Shown here piece after piece: positions 38,972 to 47,907 of a DNA stretch of 64,000 bases. Origin of the DNA: Streptomyces sp. TRM68367 (GTDB lineage: Bacteria; Actinomycetota; Actinomycetes; Streptomycetales; Streptomycetaceae); assembly GCF_014495685.1 (NCBI RefSeq), contig NZ_JACTVI010000008.1:1-64000 (forward strand). Direction: 5' to 3'. How positions within the stretch are numbered: position 1 is the stretch's first letter; each line of letters begins with the position of its first letter. The position numbers and the translations under genes were made by a program. The notes under the pieces are model-generated. The model saw nothing but the letters and a program-made list of their open reading frames with translations, was not told the DNA's origin and did not search any database.

Positions 38972-39634
38972 ATGGAAGTGATCGACGTTTGGACCGGCCA
39001 CCGTGCGTGCATGCTCCAATCTGCCCTCCGCTTGACCAACGAGGCCTTCGCTGACCGCTTGGGTATCTCAACCCGAACGGTTGCCACCTGGCACTCGGAC
39101 CCAGACGTGGAACCGCGCTCGGAGATGCAGCAGCTCCTGGACGCGGTCTTCGAGAGCGCGCCAGCCACGGTCCGGCAGCGGTTCACTCTGCTGGTCGTGA
39201 GACCCAGCAGCAAGAGCACCGAAGCCTCGGGGCCGCAGCCACAGACCCTGCGCGTCGCGATCGCAGTCGTCGTTCGTGACGAGGAGGTCCTCCTGGTCTG
39301 CCGTCGCGGCGACGACGCCTCCGGGATCACATGGCAGTTCCCCGCCGGCGTCATCAAGCCGGGAGTCAGACCGGAGACCGCGACGGTCCGCGAGACGCTG
39401 GACGAGACGGGCGTGCACTGTGCTGTACGGCGAAGTCTCGGTGAGCGCCTCCATCCGGTGACGGGGGTGCAGTGCGTGTACTTCCTCTGCGAGTACCTGG
39501 CGGGGGACGCGACGAACAGCGACGTGGTTGAGAACGTAGATGTGACCTGGGTACCGAAGAATGCGGTGGGCCGCTTCATTTCCGCCGACACGATCTACCC
39601 GCCGATCCTGGCGGCACTGGAGGAAGACGCATGA
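38972..39634 (+). CDS. HTH-NUDIX fusion protein
   Basis: 220 residues. Residues 8-50 form an XRE-like HTH (RACMLQSALRLTNEAFADRLGISTRTVATWHS). Residues 93-215 are a NUDIX domain: AIAVVVRDEEVLLVCRRGDD, TWQFPAGVIKPGVRPETATVRETLDETGV. In the NUDIX box (GX5EX7REUXEEXGU) the first Glu is Val, while the metal-binding RETLDE is retained. HTH-NUDIX proteins can be ligand-sensing regulators or hydrolases. It overlaps the next NUDIX gene (ATGA), so the pair probably acts together. Confidence 0.8.
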   Translation: MEVIDVWTGHRACMLQSALRLTNEAFADRLGISTRTVATWHSDPDVEPRSEMQQLLDAVFESAPATVRQRFTLLVVRPSSKSTEASGPQPQTLRVAIAVVVRDEEVLLVCRRGDDASGITWQFPAGVIKPGVRPETATVRETLDETGVHCAVRRSLGERLHPVTGVQCVYFLCEYLAGDATNSDVVENVDVTWVPKNAVGRFISADTIYPPILAALEEDA

Positions 39635-40044
39635 CCGAGCAGACGACAGAAGAGCGGCCGGGCATCGCAGCCGCGATCGTGGTCCAGGACGGTGCCGTGC
39701 TCATGGTCCGTCGCCGCGTCGCGGAAGGTCAGCTGTCGTGGCAGTTCCCGGCGGGCGAGATCGAGCCAGGCGAGAGCCGTGAGGAAGCAGCCGTGCGCGA
39801 GACCGGCGAAGAAGTCGGCATGAAGGTGACCGCGCTCAAGCTCCTCGGAGAGCGGGTCCACCCCAAGACTGGCCGAAGCATGTCGTACGTCGCCTGCGCT
39901 GTAGAGTCCGGGACCCCCTACGTCGCGGACGACGAAGAGCTGGCCGAAGTCGCGTGGGTCCGGCATGCACAGATTCCCGAGTACGTTCCGTACGGCCTCT
40001 TCGAACCGGTGCAGGCGTATCTCGACGCCGCACTGGGCCAGTGA
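39631..40044 (+). CDS. NUDIX hydrolase
   Basis: 137 residues. Complete NUDIX box: GEIEPGESREEAAVRETGEEVGM, with WQFPAGE before it and a domain start AAAIVVQDGAVLMVRRR. It should hydrolyse a nucleoside diphosphate linked to another moiety using Mg2+ or Mn2+; specificity is not predictable. The start codon overlaps the stop of the HTH-NUDIX gene. The two NUDIX domains are clearly related (shared GERxHPxTG), suggesting tandem duplication. Confidence 0.85.
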   Translation: MTEQTTEERPGIAAAIVVQDGAVLMVRRRVAEGQLSWQFPAGEIEPGESREEAAVRETGEEVGMKVTALKLLGERVHPKTGRSMSYVACAVESGTPYVADDEELAEVAWVRHAQIPEYVPYGLFEPVQAYLDAALGQ

Positions 40045-40082
40045 GGCCTTGCCGTGACGATCGATCATTCGGGATAGGCCGG

Positions 40083-40204
40083 TCATATCGCCCCCATACC
40101 AGCCGAAGCAACTCGGCGTGGAGCAACGATCTGTCCGTCCGGCAGCAACTTCCCGCTGTCCTCGAAGAGGAGAACGCCGTTGCACAGCCGCCACCTTCTC
40201 TGCA
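40083..40204 (-). pseudogene. DUF5999-like gene remnant
   Basis: The minus strand ends with RWRLCNGVLLFEDSGKLLPDGQIVAPRR and a stop at 40083. This matches the C-terminal half of the short Streptomyces DUF5999 proteins ('...WSLLCNGVvlFEDtGeLLPdg.i..PhRP'). The Cys-containing N-terminal half (MCxHxPPCP) is missing and there is no start codon with a ribosome binding site, so only a fragment remains. It fills most of the gap between the NUDIX and phosphotransferase genes. Confidence 0.6.
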
Positions 40205-40283
40205 CTTCACCCAAAGGGACGGAGCGGAGGCGTGAGCAGGTCTCCTGAAACGCGGATGCGTGAGGCCGTGTCGGTACTGAAGG

Positions 40284-41123
40284 ATGCATGGTGTGACTCC
40301 TGCGACTGACACAGCCTTGCCGCCTTCTTCCGTTCTGAAGGCGTTCCAGCTCACTGGACGGCCTGAGCCGCTCGAAGGAGGTCAGGGGCAGAGTGTCCGA
40401 GTAGGCGATGTTGTGCTGAAACCAGCCGGTGACAGCGCGGACGTGGAGTGGACTGCGCGGCTGATGGACGGTCTGCAGGGGCAACGGGGCTTTCGTGTCC
40501 CGCGATTTCTGCGCTCCGTGAGTGGCGGCTACGTCGTCGAGGGATGGGCGGCGACCCGATTTCTGATGGGCGAGCCAGGGCCTGCCGGTAGATGGGATTC
40601 CCTGTTGGCTGCGGGTAGAGCCTTCCACGAGGCCCTGCGGGACGTGCCACGACCTGATCGACTGGACGTGCACCAGCATCCGTGGGCGGTGGCTGATCGA
40701 GTTGCTTGGGGCGAGACGACAACGGAAGTACCCGAGCCGGTAAGCCAGTTGGTCGCCAGGCTGCAGGCATTCCGGGAACCCGTGGACGCGCGTGCTCAGC
40801 TCATTCACGGCGACCTGACGGGGAACGTTCTCTTCGCGCCTGGCCATGCCCCCGCGATCATTGACTTCTCGCCGTACTGGCGACCGGTTGCCTATGCGGA
40901 TGCGATCGTGGTGGTCGATGGCCTGCTCTATCACCGGGTTGGACTCCACCTGGTGGACTCGGCGGTCCCCGGCGCCGAGGGTGCGCAGATGCTCTTGCGG
41001 GCGTTGATCTTCCGCTTGGCCGCTCTGGGCGTACTGGTTGGACGCACTGGTGCGCTGGCTGAAGAGGAGTGGACCAGGTTCGCTCGCGTGTCTCAGTTCG
41101 TTGAAGAGCGGATCGGCGGGTAG
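40284..41123 (+). CDS. Phosphotransferase (APH-fold) family protein
   Basis: 279 residues from ATG 40284. It resembles the actinobacterial TIGR02569-type APH-fold family: PEPLEGGQGQSVRVGDVVLKPAGD in place of a kinase glycine loop, catalytic loop LIHGDLTGNVLF and metal-binding IDFSPYWRPVAYADAIVVVD. APH-fold proteins phosphorylate aminoglycosides, sugars or other small molecules; this subgroup is uncharacterised. It ends 6 nt before the convergent recombinase gene. Whether it belongs with the NUDIX genes is unclear. Confidence 0.75.
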   Translation: MHGVTPATDTALPPSSVLKAFQLTGRPEPLEGGQGQSVRVGDVVLKPAGDSADVEWTARLMDGLQGQRGFRVPRFLRSVSGGYVVEGWAATRFLMGEPGPAGRWDSLLAAGRAFHEALRDVPRPDRLDVHQHPWAVADRVAWGETTTEVPEPVSQLVARLQAFREPVDARAQLIHGDLTGNVLFAPGHAPAIIDFSPYWRPVAYADAIVVVDGLLYHRVGLHLVDSAVPGAEGAQMLLRALIFRLAALGVLVGRTGALAEEEWTRFARVSQFVEERIGG

Positions 41124-41129
41124 CACGGG

Positions 41130-43592
41130 TCAGGCTCCAGTGGAATCGGGACGGGGGCGTGGGATGCCGAGGTTGGCGACGGTCCTCTTGGCAAGGCGTG
41201 CGGCCTCGGCTTGCTTGGCGCGGAGGAAGGCCAGGGTCGAGTCGATGCCCTCGACCTCGCCGAGCCAGTGCTCCTCCTGGGCCCGCTTGCGGCGCAGGAG
41301 GAGGTCCTTTTCGATCTCCGCTAGTCGGGGCAGCATCTTGGGGTTGACCTGGAGCATCGGACAGCGGATGCAGGCGTGTTCGTGGTTGCAGGGGGTGCCG
41401 TAGGGGCGGGCGCAGTTGCCGAGTTCGACCTTGCGCTTGTCGAAGTGCTCCTCGAAGTCGGCCCACTCCTCGGGCGTGATCTCGGGGTATTCGATCTCCG
41501 GGCGGAGCGATCGGCGGTGGTTCAGGAACCGCTGGTAGTTGGCGACGATGTCCTCGGCGAAGACCGCGACGTAGCCCTGGAGGGTCTGGAGGTTCAGGTG
41601 GCCGAGCAGGGCGGCGCCGATGTGGATGGGCAAGCCGCCGTTGACGATCTCGGTGGCGAAGAGCCGTCGGAAGTCGTGCGGTGTGAAGGTCATGTCGGCG
41701 AAGGCCCGGTGGGTCTCGGCGAGTTCCTCGCAGCTGCGGGCGAACATGTGGATGAACGTGGTCGGGGAGATCACTGATCGCTGCGTGCCGTTCTGCCGTT
41801 GCATGAGGAACGGCATGGGCTCTGACCAGGTCTTCTCGTGAGGGTCGTAGCGGTTGAGCAAGCGGACCGGCCGACCGTCGGGGGTGAGGCGGCGGATGAT
41901 CTGGGCGACCGCGTGGAACAGGTCCGCGGACATCGGGATGACGCGCTCGCGCTCGCTCTTGGACGGGGCGATGACGAGCAGGGCAATGACCTCGTCGCTC
42001 GGGCGCCGATACTGGCGGATGCTCAGATGGGTGAGCTCGCAGAGCTCTTCGACGCGGATGCCGCTGTGTCGCAGGATCTCCAGGCCGGCCCATTCCCAGA
42101 ACGCGGTGTCCTCGGTGAGCGTGACGTTGAGGACCTGCCCGTCCTCGTCGGTGACGCGGACGGGTGGCTCGTCCTGGCTCTTGGCCCAGGTGCGATCGCG
42201 GTCGCTGTCCGTGCGCCGGTAGGAGTGCCCGTCGTGCTCGAAGGTTGCTCCGAGCACGACCGCGCGGGCCTTCTTGAGCAGGCCCGTCAAGTGCTCGTAG
42301 CGACCTTCGACGTGCGCGACCAGGGTAGGCAGCAGCGGCTGGCGGACCCGGATGCGGTCGGACATCCGCTGGTGGACCTCCCGCTTGCGCTTGGCGAACC
42401 CCTTGAGTTCCTTCGGCCGGATCGGACAGGGAACGACCCACTGGGCCCACTGCTCGGGCTCGTCGATGGCCCAGCTGTGCAGGTCGAGATAGAGGGCGCG
42501 GACGGCCAGGAGGATGCCGGAGTCGTCCGCGCGGGTGCGGCGCTCGTCGCGGTCCCACCGCTTGATGGCCTCGCGCCACTGGTCATAGACCTCGGGGCTC
42601 AGCGCCAGGTCCTGCTGTCCCGGGTTGATCTTCTCGATCTTGGCCCAGAACGTGTTCGCGAGCTGGCGGGCCAGGGCCGTGATGGTGGTGTAGTCGGTGC
42701 CGGCCCGGCGCCGGGTCAGGTAGTCGATCAGCAGCTGGCGGACGCCCTGGTGCTGGATGGGGTAGCGGTCGACGAGCTGGGTGACGGTGAGCTGGCCGCG
42801 ATAGACGTAGGCCCGCAGGGTCGGCGGGGTGCCGGGCGGGAAGTGGCCCATCTGGTGCAGCACCTGCCAGGTGCCCAGGCCCGCGAAACGGGTCGCCCCT
42901 GCCTTGCTGCCGTGGGTCACTCCGAGCCGCTTGGACTCCATGCCGAAGTGCAGCAACGCAGACGGCGTCAGGTCCTCCAGCGCGATGCCCCCCGTGGTCA
43001 GGGCAGCGGTCAGATCGAACTTCGCCCGGACACGGTGCATGTGGTGGAAGTCGAAGGCGTCTGCCGCGGTGAAGAACTTCTCCAGCAGCGGATCGGGCTG
43101 GAGTTCGCGAAATCTCTGCGGGTAGTCCCGGAACCTGTTCGCGCGGAAGCCGGAGATCGACGGCCGGACGACCCGCAGGCAGAACGCCAACTTGATCCCG
43201 GCGATCAGATCCGCACTGTCAACGCGGTCGCCCTCGCGCGCCAGGACGCGTACCGACTCGGCGCCTTCGTCGTCGAAGCCGCTGGCCTGCCACTTCTCCT
43301 GCCAGGTGTCGCCAGGCATCTCCTCCAGGACGGAGAAGACCCGCCGGACGGCGATCCGCCGGCGCCCCGGGTTCGGCTGGCCCTTGGTGACCCGCTCGAC
43401 GATGCGCAGGATCTCGGAGGCCGGGGCCCGGGAGAGGTCCCCGAAGGGACCCGGCGGTGTGCTGGGCAGCGGCGCCGGTGCCGCCTTCAGCTCCGCGCCG
43501 GCGAACCGCGTGACAGGAGCGGGGACGAACGGCTCGTCGCCGCTGTAGTCGACGCGGCGGTTGCGGGCGGTGAAGGTCTTGAGGTCAGCCAC
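41130..43592 (-). CDS. Large tyrosine recombinase (second of a pair)
   Basis: 820 residues from GTG 43592, overlapping the first recombinase gene by 8 nt. The catalytic domain is C-terminal (about residues 535-730): ILRHSGIRVEELCELTHLSI (box I Arg), TPHDFRRLFATEIVNGG (HxxR) and LLGHLNLQTLQGYVAVF (His and the Tyr nucleophile). A Cys/His cluster follows (CARPYGTPCNHEHACIRCPML), probably zinc-binding, and then a coiled coil. The long N-terminal region is not recognised. Paired tyrosine recombinases like this move elements of the Tn554 kind and related integrative islands. Confidence 0.85.
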   Translation of the reverse strand: MADLKTFTARNRRVDYSGDEPFVPAPVTRFAGAELKAAPAPLPSTPPGPFGDLSRAPASEILRIVERVTKGQPNPGRRRIAVRRVFSVLEEMPGDTWQEKWQASGFDDEGAESVRVLAREGDRVDSADLIAGIKLAFCLRVVRPSISGFRANRFRDYPQRFRELQPDPLLEKFFTAADAFDFHHMHRVRAKFDLTAALTTGGIALEDLTPSALLHFGMESKRLGVTHGSKAGATRFAGLGTWQVLHQMGHFPPGTPPTLRAYVYRGQLTVTQLVDRYPIQHQGVRQLLIDYLTRRRAGTDYTTITALARQLANTFWAKIEKINPGQQDLALSPEVYDQWREAIKRWDRDERRTRADDSGILLAVRALYLDLHSWAIDEPEQWAQWVVPCPIRPKELKGFAKRKREVHQRMSDRIRVRQPLLPTLVAHVEGRYEHLTGLLKKARAVVLGATFEHDGHSYRRTDSDRDRTWAKSQDEPPVRVTDEDGQVLNVTLTEDTAFWEWAGLEILRHSGIRVEELCELTHLSIRQYRRPSDEVIALLVIAPSKSERERVIPMSADLFHAVAQIIRRLTPDGRPVRLLNRYDPHEKTWSEPMPFLMQRQNGTQRSVISPTTFIHMFARSCEELAETHRAFADMTFTPHDFRRLFATEIVNGGLPIHIGAALLGHLNLQTLQGYVAVFAEDIVANYQRFLNHRRSLRPEIEYPEITPEEWADFEEHFDKRKVELGNCARPYGTPCNHEHACIRCPMLQVNPKMLPRLAEIEKDLLLRRKRAQEEHWLGEVEGIDSTLAFLRAKQAEAARLAKRTVANLGIPRPRPDSTGA

Positions 43593-44787
43593 CGAACACC
43601 GCCCTGAAGTCGTCCGGGTCGTAGCCGGGAGCGATGGCGGGCTGGAGGCGAGGGCGCTGGTAGTGCGCCTGAAGGGCGTCGAAGAGGTCCTCGACACGGG
43701 CGTGCAGGTAGCGGCCGGTGGTGGCCAGGTCCGCGTGCCGCAGGATGGCCCTGACCTCGACCAGGGTCAGGTTCGGGTCGTTCGCCATCCTCTCGGCGGC
43801 CGTGTGCCGCAGGTCGTGCAGGCTCCAGTTCGTGCCCAGCCGGTCGTTGGCTCGCTGGATGACGCGCCGCATCGCCCAGTAGGTGAGCGGCTTGTCCGGG
43901 CCTCGGCGGGTGCGGAAGACCGGCTCGTGAGGAGCGGGCATGCCCATCGCGTCGAGATAGGCAGCCAGCACCACCAGGGCCTGCGGGCTCACCGGGATCG
44001 GCTCGCGCAGCTTGGTGCCCTTGGAGACGACGTAGACGATCTGGGCCGGCCAGTCGACGTCGGCCGGGGTGACTCCGAGCAGCTCCGAAGCGCGGGCGCC
44101 GCTGGAGACGTAGAGCAGCACCGCGGCGCGGTCCCGGTCGTGGTTCATGGCGGCGAAGAACTCGTCCCACATCGCGTCCGGGATGGCCCGGGGCTCGGTG
44201 GCCGGGACACGCTGACGTAGACGGGAGCGGCGGAAGGCCGGCACGGCTTCCGTCGGACTGCGGTGGGCCAGAGCCCGGCGCCGTGCCTCCGAGACCGGCA
44301 CCGGATTCATCAACGGCCCTTTGCCCAGGTCGCGGTGGAAGTCGTAGAAGCTGGCCACCACAGTCAGGGCGTGGTTGATCGTTGCCGGGGCATAGCCGGC
44401 CTTGAGGTACCGCTTGCCGGTGCGGGGGTTGACCGAGCCGGGCTGCGGCGCATCCGGCCGGGTGCGGCGGCGCTGCGGATTCGGTGCCGTACGAAGCCAT
44501 CCCACTATCACTGCCACCTCCCCTTCCGTTGCCTTGTCCCAGGTCACGTTCAAGAGCCACAGGAACCGGAACCACCGCAGCAGGTCATTGGCGTAACTAC
44601 GGCTGGTTTCTGGGCTGTTGTCGTTCAGAGCGAGGTCCCGCAGGTAGGGCGTCACCGACTCGACCGGGCTTCCAGCGGGGTCGAGTACGGCGTACGCCGG
44701 GTGCTGGGTCTCCAGCTGAACGACCGAGCCGACGCGGGGCAGAACAGCCCGCCCCTCCATCAGCTGGTTGCGCAGGTGCGACGTCAC
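43585..44787 (-). CDS. Tyrosine recombinase (first of a pair)
   Basis: 400 residues from GTG 44787. The SAM-like core-binding domain (SPETSRSYANDLLRWFRFLWLLNVTWDKA; ATINHALTVVASFYDFHRDLG) is followed by the catalytic domain: LYVSSGARASELLGV (Arg), HDLRHTAAERM (HxxR), LRHADLATTGRYLH (His, Tyr). All catalytic residues are present, so it should be active. It overlaps the 820-residue recombinase and the two are surely co-expressed. It may have delivered the non-phage block in which it lies. Confidence 0.9.
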   Translation of the reverse strand: MTSHLRNQLMEGRAVLPRVGSVVQLETQHPAYAVLDPAGSPVESVTPYLRDLALNDNSPETSRSYANDLLRWFRFLWLLNVTWDKATEGEVAVIVGWLRTAPNPQRRRTRPDAPQPGSVNPRTGKRYLKAGYAPATINHALTVVASFYDFHRDLGKGPLMNPVPVSEARRRALAHRSPTEAVPAFRRSRLRQRVPATEPRAIPDAMWDEFFAAMNHDRDRAAVLLYVSSGARASELLGVTPADVDWPAQIVYVVSKGTKLREPIPVSPQALVVLAAYLDAMGMPAPHEPVFRTRRGPDKPLTYWAMRRVIQRANDRLGTNWSLHDLRHTAAERMANDPNLTLVEVRAILRHADLATTGRYLHARVEDLFDALQAHYQRPRLQPAIAPGYDPDDFRAVFGG

Positions 44788-45260
44788 ACAGAACTCCTTG
44801 GGCAGTCGGACATCGCAGTGCCCAACGACCTCAAGAAGGTGCAGTTAACACACCAGCCCTGCTCAGGGAATGCGGCCACCAGACGGGCGGCCTCTCGGTC
44901 GGAAGAGTCGGCTGATGGGCACGGAGGTTGGTGCTCGCACATGAGTCGGTGGCCTCATATCGGAAGGTAGTAGAAGGGCGGATGCGACATCGGGAGTCGG
45001 GGGAACGCTGGCTGGTCTGGGCGTCGGCTCTGTGCGGCCCCAGCGCCGTTCCGCCGGTGGCGCGCTTCCGGCCCTGTACCGCAGCACCCCACGCACGGCG
45101 AGCACAGGGCCGGAAGCTGCCCTTCGTTTCCTGAGCCACCGTCCGCCCGGGAAACGAAGGACTATGCCCGTCGCCGAGCGGGGGAACGGTGTTCGTTCGA
45201 CGACAGGATGTTGGACCCGTGCGCGGCAGTGGATGACAACGGGGCTGCCGCGCACGGGCG
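44788..45260. other. Intergenic region with three long inverted repeats
   Basis: No gene is supported in this 470-bp gap. It contains inverted repeats of 13 bp (CTTCCGGCCCTGT, 45065-45077 with 45104-45116), 11 bp (CCTTCGTTTCC, 45121-45131 with 45150-45160) and 14 bp (CCCGTGCGCGGCAG, 45216-45229 with 45245-45258). The last lies directly behind the acyl-CoA dehydrogenase stop and is probably its terminator. The others could be terminators or recombinase sites upstream of the recombinase pair. Confidence 0.55.
45216..45258 (-). terminator. 14-bp stem terminator after the acyl-CoA dehydrogenase gene
   Basis: Perfect 14-bp stem, 15-nt loop, 2 nt beyond the stop codon of the leftward acyl-CoA dehydrogenase gene. 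No U-run, as usual for Streptomyces hairpin terminators. Confidence 0.65.
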
Positions 45261-46511
45261 TCAGGCGGCGGTCGGATCCGGGCGGGCCCAGGAGGCTTCG
45301 GCGGCCAGTCGCTGCGACCACTGGATGAGGTCTTGGCCAAGGGCTGCCCTGGCGAGGTGGATACGCTGGAACTCTCCAGTACCGGCGGGCGGGTAGGTGT
45401 GCTGGATGTCCCGGAACAGACGCTGGAGCTTGTAGTCGGCGTCCAGGGCGTGGGCGCCGTGCAGTTCCATCGCATCCCGTGCGGTCAGGGCGGCGAGATG
45501 GTGGCCGGTGTGCTTCGCGCCGATGAGCTGGCTGTCGCAGGCCACTCGGTGGTCGAGGAGGTGCACGGCACTGTAGGCCGTGGTCAGGGCGGTCTGGAGG
45601 CGGCCTTGCATCTCGCCGAGGCGGTCTTGGACGACCGGTTGGTCGGACAGGTATCCGTCGTAGCGGGGCCGGTTACTCAGGAAGTGCGCCGTGGTTTCGA
45701 CGAGTGCTTCGTGGATGCCCAGGCTGACGGCGGTGAGGTTGGGGCGGCCGTAGAGAATGCTGCTGCTCTGCGCTACGTATAGGCCCTGGCCGACCTCGCC
45801 GAGCACGTTGGCCGCGGGTATGCGGACCCTGTCCAGGACCAGCCGCCCGGCCGAGAAACCGTGCAGGCCCAGCCGCGCCCGGTGTGCAGCGACAGTCAGC
45901 CCCGCGCTGTGGTTCTCAACCAGGAACGCGGTCAGGGCCTGGGAAGCGGCGACACCGGGCGGGGCTGTGCGCGCGACGACAACGTGGAGCCCTGCGATGT
46001 GGCTGTTGCCGATGTGGATCTTCTCGCCGGTGATGACCCACTCGTCCCCCGCCAGCTCGGCGACGGTCTCGATGCCCCCGATGTGACCGCCGGCGTCCGG
46101 CTCGGTGACTGCGATGGACAACAGCACCGTCCCGTCGGCCACCTGCGGAAGCCACTTCTGCTTCTGCTCGACCGTGCCCCAGTGGGTCAGGGCGCCGACG
46201 GGGATCAGGGTGGCCTGGAGGATCGCCGCCGTGGCCGCGGACACCATGGCGAGGCGGTGGATCAGCACCGTCTTGGCGACATGCCCGGCCCCCATCCCCC
46301 CGTACTGCCTGGGGATGGTCACCCCGAACCAGCCGCGCTCGGACATCAGTTGGGGCAGCTCACGCTCCACCTCGTGCGGGGAGGCTTCCATGCGCGGCAC
46401 ACAGGGTGCGACGTGGTCAGCAGCGAACTTCTCTGCTTCAGCCCACAGTTGCTCGTGGTCAGCGGTGAGATACGGGCGAAGCGCCAGGGGCGTGGCATCG
46501 GTGGTGGGCAT
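45261..46511 (-). CDS. Acyl-CoA dehydrogenase family flavoprotein
   Basis: 416 residues from ATG 46511. ACAD layout: N-terminal helical domain (YLTADHEQLWAEAEKFAADHVAPCVP; ELPQLMSERGWFGVTIPRQYGGMGAG), middle beta domain with the FAD-contacting TEPDAGGHIGGIETVAELAGDEWVITGEKIHIGNSHIAG, and C-terminal four-helix domain (QDRLGEMQGRLQTALTTAYSAVHLLDHRV; ALTARDAMELHGAHALDADYKLQRLFRDIQHTYPPAGTGEFQRIHLAR). The catalytic base Glu region (GTGEF) is plausible. It is last in a transcript with a GAF protein and the conservon, where a P450 gene is often found instead. Substrate unknown. Confidence 0.85.
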   Translation of the reverse strand: MPTTDATPLALRPYLTADHEQLWAEAEKFAADHVAPCVPRMEASPHEVERELPQLMSERGWFGVTIPRQYGGMGAGHVAKTVLIHRLAMVSAATAAILQATLIPVGALTHWGTVEQKQKWLPQVADGTVLLSIAVTEPDAGGHIGGIETVAELAGDEWVITGEKIHIGNSHIAGLHVVVARTAPPGVAASQALTAFLVENHSAGLTVAAHRARLGLHGFSAGRLVLDRVRIPAANVLGEVGQGLYVAQSSSILYGRPNLTAVSLGIHEALVETTAHFLSNRPRYDGYLSDQPVVQDRLGEMQGRLQTALTTAYSAVHLLDHRVACDSQLIGAKHTGHHLAALTARDAMELHGAHALDADYKLQRLFRDIQHTYPPAGTGEFQRIHLARAALGQDLIQWSQRLAAEASWARPDPTAA

Positions 46512-46603
46512 GGTCGTCTCCCTATCCCTGTGTGGGGTCGCAAGGCGGGTGCGGCCGGGTCCCCGGACGTCGGGGCGCCGGGTGGGGGGCGGCGTGGCGG
46601 AAC

Positions 46604-47260
46604 TCAGCGCGCGGCAGTGCCTGATGTGAGGGCGTGCAGGACCTCGTTGCCGCCGTCCTTCACGACCTCGAGGAGGCGTCGTGCGTCGCTGCGGGGGCGG
46701 GCTTCGGGGTCGATCGTGCACACGGTGCCCAGCGTGATCCCGGTCTCGGCGTGGATCAGTGGGGCGCCGAAGTAGGAGCGGATGCCCACCGCGTCGACCA
46801 CGAAGTTGCCCGAGAATCGGGGTGAGGCGTGGACGTCAGGCAAAGGCAGCGCCTTCTTCCGCTTGACGACGGCGGGGCACCAGCCGTGATCGCGGCTCAT
46901 TGAGCGGCCCAGGATCAAATGACCGCTGTCCGGCGAGGGATTGTGCAGGCCGACGAACGTCTGTACGCCGAGGAAGAGGTTGACGAAGCCGTAGAGCATG
47001 CCGGTCGTTTCGGCGAGATGGTCCGCGAACTGGTCCATCAGGTCATCCGGTCCGGTGGGCAGTCCCAGGCGCTGGATCAGTTCCACGCGGGCCTGGTGCT
47101 CGGCTGCCTCTTGAGCCTGGACCCCGCTGACGGTCACCTGGCCCAAGGTGACCGTGCCGGGCTTCGGGATGATCAAATCCTGCTGCGCGGGGACAGGCTG
47201 TAAGCCGGGCCTGCGGCGGGCGAGTGCGGGCGGGTTGGCGGCGTGAGTGTGCTGTGTCAT
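46604..47260 (-). CDS. GAF-domain protein
   Basis: 218 residues. A GAF domain spans residues 55-210: RVELIQRLGLPTGPDDLMDQFADHLAETTGMLYGFVNLFLGVQTFVGL, then SRDHGWCPAVVKRKKALPLPDVHASPRFSGNFVVDAVGIRSYFGAPLIHAETGITLGTVCTIDPEARP. The Cys in DHGWCPAVV is in the position common to 'SfC..vv' GAF proteins. It would sense a small ligand or redox state. It overlaps the conservon GTPase gene by 1 nt, so belongs to that operon. Confidence 0.85.
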   Translation of the reverse strand: MTQHTHAANPPALARRRPGLQPVPAQQDLIIPKPGTVTLGQVTVSGVQAQEAAEHQARVELIQRLGLPTGPDDLMDQFADHLAETTGMLYGFVNLFLGVQTFVGLHNPSPDSGHLILGRSMSRDHGWCPAVVKRKKALPLPDVHASPRFSGNFVVDAVGIRSYFGAPLIHAETGITLGTVCTIDPEARPRSDARRLLEVVKDGGNEVLHALTSGTAAR

Positions 47261-47907
47261 CAGGCGTCCAAAGGGGTGGGGTCGGCGGGAGCTTGGGCGA
47301 GTGCGTGGTCGACGAGGCAGAGCAGGATCTTGACGACCGCTGCGGGCACGCGGGCGTCGAAGGGCACTACGGGGATATGGGAGGCCAGGCCCAAGGCTTG
47401 GCGGATGTCGTCGAGGGGGTAACGGTGTGCGCCGTCGAATTCGTTGACGGCCACGATGAACGGCAGTTGGGCCTGTTCGCAGAAGGTGACCGCGTCGAAG
47501 CTGGTGTCCAAGCGGCGGGTGTCGGCCAGCACGACCGCGCCGACGGCACCGCGGGCCAGGTCGTACCAGAGGTCCATGAACCGGTCCTGGCCAGGTGTGC
47601 CGAACAGCATCAGTTCGATCGGCATCGGCACGTCGAAGCTGACGCGGCCGAAATCGAAGGCGACCGTGGTGGTGCTCTTCGCCTCTACCCCGTGTAGCGG
47701 GTCGGTGGGGGTGCTGGCCTGGGTCAGGTACTCCTCGGTGGAGATCGGCTCGATCTCGCTGATCGCGCCCACGGTGGTGGTCTTGCCGACACCGAATCCC
47801 CCGGCGATGAGGATCTTCAGCACGGCGGGGCCGCCGACGTGCTTGACGGCGGCACCGGTATGAGCAGCAGTGGCCGAATCAGGCTGGCATGCGTTCGAGA
47901 CCGGCAC
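47260..47907 (-). CDS. cvnD: Conservon GTPase (CvnD-like)
   Basis: 215 residues. Small Ras/MglA-like GTPase of the conservon type: P-loop GGFGVGKTTTVGAIS, switch region ISTEEYLTQAS, DxxG equivalent LMLFGTPGQDRFMDLW, and the NKxD-like VAVNEFDGA. In conservons CvnD is anchored with CvnA-C in a membrane complex likened to a eukaryotic G-protein system, with CvnB as the roadblock partner. It overlaps the DUF742 gene by 29 nt. Confidence 0.9.
   Translation of the reverse strand: MPVSNACQPDSATAAHTGAAVKHVGGPAVLKILIAGGFGVGKTTTVGAISEIEPISTEEYLTQASTPTDPLHGVEAKSTTTVAFDFGRVSFDVPMPIELMLFGTPGQDRFMDLWYDLARGAVGAVVLADTRRLDTSFDAVTFCEQAQLPFIVAVNEFDGAHRYPLDDIRQALGLASHIPVVPFDARVPAAVVKILLCLVDHALAQAPADPTPLDA

Noticed and set aside
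41838..43607. Plus-strand frame of 589 codons
   Set aside because: Antisense to the large tyrosine recombinase; no motif or ribosome binding site.
44831..45475. Minus-strand frame of 214 codons upstream of the recombinases
   Set aside because: It overlaps the acyl-CoA dehydrogenase end and three inverted repeats and is low-complexity Pro/Arg/Thr.
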